NCBI GenBank assembly: GCA_020747015.1
Contig: JAGTJM010000113.1
Span: 1-63,356 of the forward strand
Length of the DNA stretch: 63,356 bases
Source: Pyrenochaeta sp. MPI-SDFR-AT-0127
Lineage: Eukaryota > Ascomycota > Dothideomycetes > Pleosporales > Cucurbitariaceae
Direction: 5' to 3'
Shown: one piece after another, positions 55,641 through 63,356 of the stretch
Layout: every line of letters begins with the position of its first letter
Position numbering within the stretch: position 1 is the first letter of the stretch
Program-made: the position numbers and the translations under genes
The notes under the pieces: model-generated
What the model was told of the DNA's origin: nothing
Database searches by the model: none
What the model saw: only the letters and a program-made list of their open reading frames with translations

Positions 55641-58600
55641 CCTTTAAATGTTGTGATACTGTCTCATAAACTAGCATCCCATAGTTACCATAAGTATAAG
55701 CAACTGAATTGAGGTACATATGACGTCGACTTGGACAGGGCTTTGTAAGCCATCATCATTTCTCTTCTTCGACACTCAAACTTCATTATCCTCCCTACAT
55801 ATCTGTCAGGGGCTCAAGGGCCATTGTTGTTAATAAGCCTTATTTCACACAAAGATAATTATCTTATCTCTTTATCAACAGTAATGCTAAGGGATGCCAC
55901 CATAGTTCCGACAGCCTGGGACAAGCAGTTTTTGGCTGTCTTTATCGGGGAAGCACCGCCACTATACGATTCTAAGGGGCGATGATTCTCCTGTCTTGTT
56001 TCATTTGAGACAAATGAACAGACCAAAGCGATAACTCGCTACCCAACCCTCGAGATCAGCAGCCATGAGGTCAGGGTAAGCGAGTTTATCACGAGATAAT
56101 CACGTGCTGATGACAAGAGCTAACACTCGCAAGCCCGATGCGGGCGCCTTATGGTCACACGACTTGCCGGGAGCCGATTCTTCCAGCGCCGCTTTTAGGC
56201 TACATTGAGCGCACATAGGCTGCGAGATGGAAAATATTGTTGAGATGGCTAGGAATGATAGAGTTTGGGAACTGAAGGCAGACAAGTGAACGTGGAAGAA
56301 ATAAGACCAACCCTGTTCACCACACGACAGTTGATTACGGATTCTCAGAATGCGCTAAGGTTTTGAAAGTCATTCAAATTGCTCAGAGCGAACGTTTCCA
56401 CTGTTCGCCACTTGCAGTATGCCCTCTAATTCTCCATGAGGTAGTTTTCCAGTGTGACAGCATAAGGTGTGATGGCAACCAACTGTACCGGCTGACCATA
56501 TCCGAGCTCTAAAATCACAACAGCCACCATACAGAGTGATGGTATCGCATATGATTGATTGAACTAGTATGTATGGCGTCATGTATTCACTGCATTTGTA
56601 AGCATGGGATGCCTATGGCGTTAGCTCACATACATTGAAAGTGTAATTCACGTGAAGAAAGGGCAATATTTTCCTCCAATCTTATGATCATGGTCGTGAC
56701 AGAGTGAGCTTGTTACCACTGTATGCACCAACTGACATAGAAGACTTCTGAGGCAAGTCAACTAGCCAACTAGGTTCATACAGTCGCCCACGCCCGCCCT
56801 CCAAGGGGTTAGCGGCCGTGGAGGCATCGCGATTGGAATTTAATTCAGTTAGATCACATGAAACCACACGGTCCAGATCACTTGGCTTTCAGGCCCTTGG
56901 CTGGATAACCTTTAATAAACTTTAGCTAGCATCGTGCGGAACACTTCCACCATCCGCCCGTTGAGCTATTGTAAGCCCTCCGCGTAGCCTTCCAAAGTCA
57001 AAACTAACACGCCTGATTTCCAAGGCTCCAGTGTGGAGACGACTGTGCATGATCAAGAGTCGCTCAATCACCTCACTCTCTCAGATGCAGGTTTCGCTCG
57101 AAGACGACAAGAGAGATCGTTCAGTGTCTGCATCAGGGTCAATGCTTCCATGGACTTGGTTTACAGTGTTGCGTTGAGGAGCCAGGAGAAAATTGGGTCG
57201 TTCGTCGAAAGTGCGTCGGTTGACCAGTGACCGTTGTATCTGTGCAACCTAAGCTCCCATTGCCTCGCACCGCCTGCTTGGTCAAGGTACAAGCAAAGCT
57301 TGGGACTGAGATCAGCCAGCTGTAAAGGGTAGAAGCCAGGCCGTCAAGAGTGGAGCCTGAGGTCAGACAGGCGACGGTGATTCCGTGCCACGTTATCGTA
57401 CCATGGTTGAAGTCGCTGACGATGTGGGGTATATCACGTCGCTTATCCACCAGCGACTATGAGTGGCATTCAGGCTTAGCGACCGCGGAAAGTAATAGAT
57501 AGGCGCTTCAATGGTCTTCTTCCTAGTAGTCGAACGGGCTAAGGTTACTAGACTGATGCTACGCGGCCGCAAGAGGCGCGGCGCGGCCTGATACCGACGG
57601 TCAAGATTGATGAGAGTAGGGTCATTGACGGTTCAGGTGCGGACCCTAGCCAAAGGTATTATGGTACTGGGACATCAAGACGCGAACAGAGATCACAGAT
57701 TTCACGCAACAGACGCACATTACGGAGATAACACCCTTATGAGCGGCACATGGTGTGATCTAGTTGAGGACGACAACGGTGCACCTCGCAGTGGCGCGCC
57801 CCCGACGACAGATTCGCCACTGTGACCACCAGCTTGAGTTATTTTGCAGTCCTGTTCGCATCCTCCTCGCATACTGAGGGCATCCCAAACTTCAGCTCTG
57901 TTGCCTGGATTGGTCTGCGGGAGCTCATCGAGAGATCCGCTATGTTTGGTACCAGCTTGGGATACTCAGTCAGAACGTGTATGCTCAAACGACAAATATT
58001 TTGAAGCCTGCCCTCAGAGCATCAAGAAGATCCGAGCGTTGCGTGATCTCTTCTCTCTGTTCGCTCGCATAGTCTAATTAGAAGTCGTCTCTCCTACGCA
58101 ATTAAGCTTGGTTACACAAGGGTGGAACTGTTTGGACGCATCCGAAAGCAGCGGTAGCGTTCATTCCAACAGCTGGGCCACGACATCCCCGTCTAATCGA
58201 TCAACCGGAAGCAACCGAGCATTTGCTGCATGCAGGATGTCGCACAGACGTCCGCAGTCTGCCGTCAGTATGCTGTCAGGGGCTTAGCCTACCATGACGG
58301 GCTTGCCGAACAGGCTATAGTCCCAACGAAAAGTCCGAGCTCCCCCTCACCGCGAACAGACGACACGGACATGAGACCCTCAGTTTTAGCATTGGCCAGT
58401 CTGACCGGAGAGACCCACCACATATGAACAACGAATCCAGACTCTTGGGACTGTTGGCTCTCACATGCGTAGCAATCGTGTGCTGACCATGGCTGTCTTG
58501 TAAACAGCACAGTACCAGCATGAACTGTTTTATGAGTGCGAGTGGAAAGAGCATTTAAGCTACAACTTATGTTTGACGCATAATGTTGCGCGTTGCATGC

Positions 58601-59938
58601 TTGTGCCTGCGGTGGTCAGCCTTGCCAAGCTACGACAGGTTGCAGCTGTCAGGGCGGCCGCATAAACTAGGATGCCATCCGAGAAAAGCATTTCTAGGCC
58701 AAGCAAGGTTTCTATGGGAGAACCAGCATTTCGATAAAAGAAGTGGCATAGTAGTGATGCGTTCATTGGTGGTTAAGGAAGGGGGGGTTATCAGCCACGC
58801 AGATGCAATTGGTACGAGGAATGTTAGGCCGTGATTTGGTGGAACATGTTGTCCAAGGGTTGCTACGATGGCTGAGGACCAGACAGTATGTGGCTTACTA
58901 CCGCGAGCGCAAAATGCACATGACTGTTGCAAACTACTAGTCAACCTTGTCTGGATCGGCAGACGGGCGCTGTTGGATGGTAGTAGTTGTGGAAGGGCGC
59001 CTGGGCTGGGAGTAGCTCCCGGTCATGGCGGCTATTATGGAGGGGCTGACGGCCGTTTTCAACTTTACGGCAAAAGCGACATGATATTTTTGAACTTTGG
59101 AACAGTGGACGGACCAAAAGGCCAAGTTTTGCATCATCCCATACCCTCTTTACTCCCGTGGAGCGCTCCTCTTCCAAAAGCAGCGCGAGTCCCCAAGGTG
59201 GCAAGCGCGACAAGCGAACACCAATCCGGTGCTCTCTTTGTCCGTCTTCAGACGATTAAGTGAACTACACTACACGTGAGCAGTCGACCTCGAGGCTGAA
59301 CAATCGCTACAAATACCTTCTGGGAACTGACCCCTGACAAAGAATCGCCTTCTACCGGTTTGCATCCACGCATTACTCGTGCTGCCCTCAGCTACAAAGA
59401 ACGGAGCCGGATTACCCAAAGTCAGACAGTCCAGCTGTGTCTGACGTGCGAAATTGTGTTGCATAATTGTCAAACTTGATTGCTCACGTACCAAAGTATT
59501 GGAGCCGAGGAGCAGCGAGTAATTGCAATAGGTTCGTGCCCATAACATCTTCTTGAACTGGTATGCAATCTTGCAGTCGAGCAAACGCAGCAATGGAACA
59601 ATCAAGTTGGTCCTGTCACTGACGCACATGCAGAATCAAATCTTGACCACAATAGTCCGGATTGGGAGGCCTAAGGGGAGACTCAGAAAGACGCAACCTG
59701 AACAGCGCATCACAGACTCTCTCTCGTCGTTCAATCATTGCTGGGCCGGTATTGCCAACAATAGAGTTTGGCTGTTATTAGCTGTCTTACTCTAGAGTTG
59801 CTTTTGCTTGAGCATTTAATCAATACCGCCTCTTTGGTTCGTCCTGAGTCAGAAGCTTACGGCTTTTTCGTAACGCAAACGACGCATTACGTCGCTATCT
59901 CCGCTGTGGCAACCAGTCTCATTCAAATCCTATCCGCC
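55641..59938. other. Gene-poor region
   Basis: 4.3 kb without a gene I can support. Candidate frames were inspected: a Cys-containing minus frame at 56100-56285 resembles a small secreted peptide but has no ATG; 56370-56582 and 57139-57450 (minus) and 57033-57230, 57822-58004, 58583-58834 and 58868-59263 (plus) have no domains. CpA/TpG are present at normal-looking levels, so this is not RIP-hit. GCGGCCGC words occur at 57563 and 58653 without the extra half-site seen at 47.5 kb. Confidence 0.45.
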
Positions 59939-61604
59939 ATGATGGGGGAAACACTCGTCCAACAACATCCACCTACCCCACCAAACACCGGCACAGACTA
60001 TCATTCTGGCTTGCACCAAGTTGTGCAATATAATACAGATCGCAACTATCCCTTTAGCGAGGCGAACTATCATTCTCCAGGGTCAGTTGCGCATGAAGGC
60101 ATTCCTTCACATGCGACACATGTCGACGGCCAGTCAGGAAGTGGGCTCAGCTCCAGAATAGAATACGTATGAGTACCTGCGCGGTTGCGCGTTAGCAAAA
60201 TTAACACGGTTACAGGATGCCTTTAGTCCCACAACAGAGTATTACCAAAATGGACAATACAACACTATGCCGGTAAGTAAAGTTTTGATGTCCATTCATG
60301 ACCGAATCGCTGACGAAGAGGAGAACAACCATGGCATTTTCGGGCCGCCAACACCGAGATCTTCCATTGATGATGATTCCACGCGAAGAACGACTCGCAG
60401 TGGACGCCCCGTCGCACCTTCCAGCTCACCCCGAAGAAGAGCCGAAGAAAGTCCTCAGCCAAAACCGACGCCCCGAGCGAGGAAGACAAAAGCTGGGAAA
60501 AGTGAAAAGCCCAAGACACCGAAGCTGACTGCGCCATTAAGTATTCTCACGAGCGAACTTCACCACATTCCGGTCAAGAACATGGAAGAGTGGGTGAATA
60601 GATCGGCAGATACTAGACGTGGAGAGGTCGAGAAGAGAAACGGCTACATTACGCGGCCCATGAACTCTTTCATGCTGTATCGATCCGCATACGCCGATAG
60701 AGCAAAGGCGTGGTGTCTGCAGAACAATCACCAGGTTGTATCGTCAGTCGCTGGTGAGAGCTGGCCGCTGGAGCCTCCAGAAATACGCGATTTGTACAAT
60801 GAATACGCGAAAATCGAGAGAATCAACCACCAGAATGCGCATCCAGCTTACAAGTTCTCTCCCAGCAAGACTGCAGCTCCAATTCGGAAGCGCAAGGGTG
60901 AATGGTCGGATAATGAAGAACCTAGTGATCTCGACGATGAGGAGTGGGCGCCTGGGAGTGGCAGGTCTCGTACCCGACAGGCGCGAAGACTCGATCGATC
61001 ACTAAGTTTTCCAACGAATGGCATGAGTACCGACTACTTCAATCGATCCATGAGGCCTAATAGCAATGCGTGGAACAGAGCTTCGTGGGAGACGGCCAAC
61101 GAAGGAAGACCGATGCCCATGCCAGTTGAGCATAACGACATGTACAACCAGTACTACCAAACTGCGTCGTACGCAAACATGAACTCAAATTCGAATTTCG
61201 CAGACAACTTGCGCATGCGGAGAGTAGGTCCACCAGCCTCGTCTGTCCACTTCCCCTCGAACCATGCGTTACTTGGGCTGCCAGGAGGTAATGCGGGCGA
61301 CATAATGCAGCAATTGCATTCAAACTCTGGGACGCCTTTCGATGAAGGGCAGTTGGATCCCATTCTATTAGCATATGATGGGAGAGCGCACTCTGATATC
61401 GATCCCACGGCACTTCAACAACACGGGTTCCGAAACGGTCATCCCAACATGGTTGACGGTAGGTACGACCATCACAGCCTCGATAGCATTCTGGAGCTTG
61501 GAAACCCACATGACGAGTATCGTACGGGATCTTGGCAATCAGATCCGACCATGTCGTCGCTGGAACAAGAGTCAGAATTCGACAAATGGATGGGTGAACA
61601 GTAG
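59939..61604 (+). CDS. HMG-box transcription factor (MATA_HMG type), about 522-538 aa
   Basis: Exon 1 is 59939-60166; after a 49-nt intron the frame runs 60216-61604, giving 538 aa. A second possible intron, 60273-60320 (perfect GTAAGT donor, 48 nt, in-frame), would remove 16 residues. The HMG box (about residues 215-290 in the longer form) reads GYITRPMNSFMLYRSAYADR, then VVSSVAGESWPLEPPEIRDL and the YNEYAKIERINHQNAHPAYK helix: three helices that bend DNA. It is followed by a basic patch (IRKRKGEW) and an acidic stretch, then a long Asn/Ser/Met-rich tail. In ascomycetes such single-box factors (Ste11/Ste12-pathway or sexual-development type) control mating and pheromone genes. I do not call it the mating-type gene itself. 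Confidence 0.88.
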
Positions 61605-62278
61605 TCTATGGCAAGTTGGCCGAAGTATAGGTATCGTTGATTGATCTTGAAGGACCATTTTTAGTTTGCGCTTGATTTTGATATTTTGGGATTGGATGCT
61701 GTTTTGGAGTGCGCTATATTCTCGTTGATCATGTCAGGTGTACCAAGCGAGGCGTTGGTCAGGTTAAAACATGAGGTCGTATATGCATGGGCGGCGTTAC
61801 TCAGTGTTTTACTTAGATGTTTGTATTTTAACAGAGCTTCATATCATTGTCTTGATTCCCAAGAGCCATTGGAGATATGGAGCTTGGCAATGTAAACGTA
61901 CTTCTGTGTACTCTTCTGAAACTTTGGACACTGACGATCCTCTCTACACTAATTCTCGACCCCTTTTCGCCAAAGAATGAATTGAAAGGAGAGGGAGAAC
62001 AAAAGTGAAGTGATTGGTTGGTAAATGGACAGGGTTGCGAAAGGGATGAAGTCAGGCTCAAGACGCACAGACCGCCCGTTCCATGCTTGCCCCCACCTGC
62101 TGTCGCGTAGCGGACGCGCCTGCCCTCTGAAGTGAGGGGTCTAACAAACATTGACATTTACAACGAGCTTTCACAAGTAACTTAACATTTTCTCAGCTAC
62201 CGCTCCTTTCTAGAAGCTGACTATTACTTAATATTGAAAGGGATATTACTAAAGCAAGTGCCATTGAAAACCAAAACC
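61605..62278. other. Intergenic between HMG-box gene and Psf1
   Basis: Tandem-oriented genes with 674 bp between. No further gene; it must contain the terminator of the first and promoter of the second, neither of which I can place. Confidence 0.4.
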
Positions 62279-62995
62279 ATGTATGGCGAAACAGCGAACA
62301 AACTTGTCCAAAATGCCAAACGCACACAAGCTCTTCCACACCTTCCCCCCTACGCCTCTGAGCTCGTACGTAGCGTAATTCGCGAAGTCCGCGACCTCGA
62401 CAAGGATGTCTCCAACATCCTCGCCCCATATAGCGGATCCTTCGACCCCAGCGCCTCACCCGAGACAGCATGCGCCTTGCTCGTTAATCACCTATGTATG
62501 CGCCGCAATAAGCGATGTCTACTCGCGTATCATAGGGTGCGCAGTGACAAGTTGGAGGGGTATTGTTGGGAAGGTGTCGATGTCCTCGAGTCACAGGGCG
62601 GAAGTGGAAATGGGTAGAAGGCGCAGGAGGACGAGGCGGGGAGGTAGCGAAGAAAGACGAGAGGTCTAAGTCCGGAAGAGGAGGAATATGTGCGGCAGTA
62701 TAGCGATTTACTCGCTGCATACAAGGGCCAATGGACGGATGTGGACCTTACAGGAAGTTTGGAGCCGCCCAGAGATCTTTTCATAGACGTGAGAGTGTTG
62801 AAAGATGCAGGAGAGATACAGACTGAGTACGGGTACGTGTGACCTTGGTGAGGCTGAAGGATGCACAGGGGAGTGATATGAGTAGGGCTAATCAGGAACA
62901 GGTCTATCACGTTGACAAAGAACAGCCAATTCTACGTGCGGCAGGGCGATGTTGAACGTTTGATTGCCCAGGGATATCTTCAACGGCTGAGCTGA
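62279..62995 (+). CDS. psf1: GINS complex subunit Psf1, linker out of frame in this sequence
   Basis: GINS is part of the CMG helicase and is essential for DNA replication. The start MYGETANKLVQNAKRT, the core EVRDLDKDVSNILAPYSGSF and ACALLVNHLCMRRNKRCLLA, and the C-terminal EEYVRQYSDLLAAYKGQWTD, GSLEPPRDLFIDVRVLKDAG and SQFYVRQGDVERLIAQGYLQ are all clear. A 69-nt intron (62833-62901) splits TEYG and SITLTKN. Between about 62605 and 62670 the main frame has two TAGs, while another frame reads VEGAGGRGGEVAKKDERS, a natural acidic linker. Reading N-terminal frame, linker frame and C-terminal frame in turn needs two small indels that cancel. This points to sequence error or true indels. No convincing intron fits: the stretch is purine-rich without a branch site. 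Confidence 0.85.
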
Positions 62996-63356
62996 GGCGG
63001 TCTTGCCCCTGGCTTTTACCAACAATACACTTGCATTGCATGATTCAAGGAGCAAGCATGCACAGTAGTATAGCGAGATTGGCCTTTGCTTCTACATGCT
63101 TGAACTTGGACGAAACAATCGGGTTGCCAAGACACCCGGAAAGCGAAAGGGATATCCAAATATGGATGCGACAGCAAGACTGGGAAGCGATTCCCGTCTT
63201 TCAGCTGACCGTGTGAGGCACAGCGGGCAGCAGATCTTTGCTGCAGGAGTCCTTGTAAGTTTCTAAAATAATCGTTCAATATTTGTGCCGTAGGTGCGGT
63301 CTCGGAGACACAATCTGTGCGAACAGGATCACCGTTAAACAAGGAGGGACGAGATG
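62996..63356. other. Right edge, no gene recognised
   Basis: 360 bp after Psf1. A minus-strand open frame at 63016-63342 (108 codons) has no domain or good start context and may be chance or the edge of a gene outside the window. Confidence 0.35.

Noticed and set aside
56100..56285. Possible small secreted Cys-containing peptide (effector-like)
   Set aside because: No ATG in the frame upstream and only four Cys; no support for a signal-peptide start.
57563..58660. Further GCGGCCGC words as regulator targets
   Set aside because: They lack the full TGCGGCCGCA palindrome with trailing CCGCATT and are not next to recognisable genes.
59939..61604. Mating-type locus (MAT1-2)
   Set aside because: The HMG box is present, but the protein is longer than typical MAT1-2-1, the neighbour is Psf1, and the usual MAT flanks are not seen. 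It fits a general HMG-box regulator better.
1..63356. tRNA, rRNA or CRISPR features
   Set aside because: None could be identified by eye; a covariance-model scan would be needed to exclude tRNAs firmly.

Overview
The window looks like nuclear DNA of a filamentous ascomycete, most likely a dothideomycete (Pleosporales-like). This rests on many short introns (about 44-126 bp) with GT..CTRAY..AG signals, fungal-only families (HET domain, Zn2Cys6 regulator, fungal P450, LPPEIRNMIY-type F-box-like proteins), and a 3.7 kb block carrying the signature of repeat-induced point mutation (RIP). The lineage is inferred from protein style only; no search was run. All exon structures below were assembled by hand from splice signals and reading-frame agreement.

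Layout. 1-1808 is gene-free. 1.8-9.7 kb: an F-box-like protein, an eight-exon catalase and a sulfite oxidase, with a transcription-factor relic between the last two. 9.7-14.5 kb: small membrane proteins, one of them decayed. 14.5-18.8 kb: a broken HET-domain gene facing an intact patatin-like phospholipase that ends in a C2H2-like finger. 18.8-23.8 kb is sparse, with two small genes. 23.8-27.2 kb: a 1082-residue membrane protein with repeated glycine-zipper motifs and a cytochrome b561-like core. 29.1-41.5 kb is gene-dense: a four-TM protein, a beta-trefoil membrane protein, F-box-like proteins, a paraoxonase-like esterase divergent from a haloacid dehalogenase, and the ER P5A-ATPase Spf1.

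42-50 kb is an accessory block: a cytochrome P450 whose first intron lacks an AG acceptor, a Zn2Cys6 regulator divergent from a short-chain dehydrogenase across a promoter with two copies of TGCGGCCGCA, and two small Cys-pair proteins that look like one family. It abuts a TIR element at 50193-53910 that has lost nearly all CpA/TpG but kept CpG. The sequence to its right is decayed coding DNA with several TAA/TAG codons, consistent with insertion followed by RIP spreading outward. 55.6-59.9 kb holds no gene I can support. The right end returns to core genes: an HMG-box regulator and the GINS subunit Psf1, whose acidic linker is out of frame here.

No complete biosynthetic cluster, CRISPR array, rRNA or tRNA was found. 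The most interesting items are the glycine-zipper/b561 protein, the HET-patatin pair, the regulator-SDR-P450 block with its duplicated palindrome and broken splice site, the CPxC small-protein pair, and the Psf1 linker.
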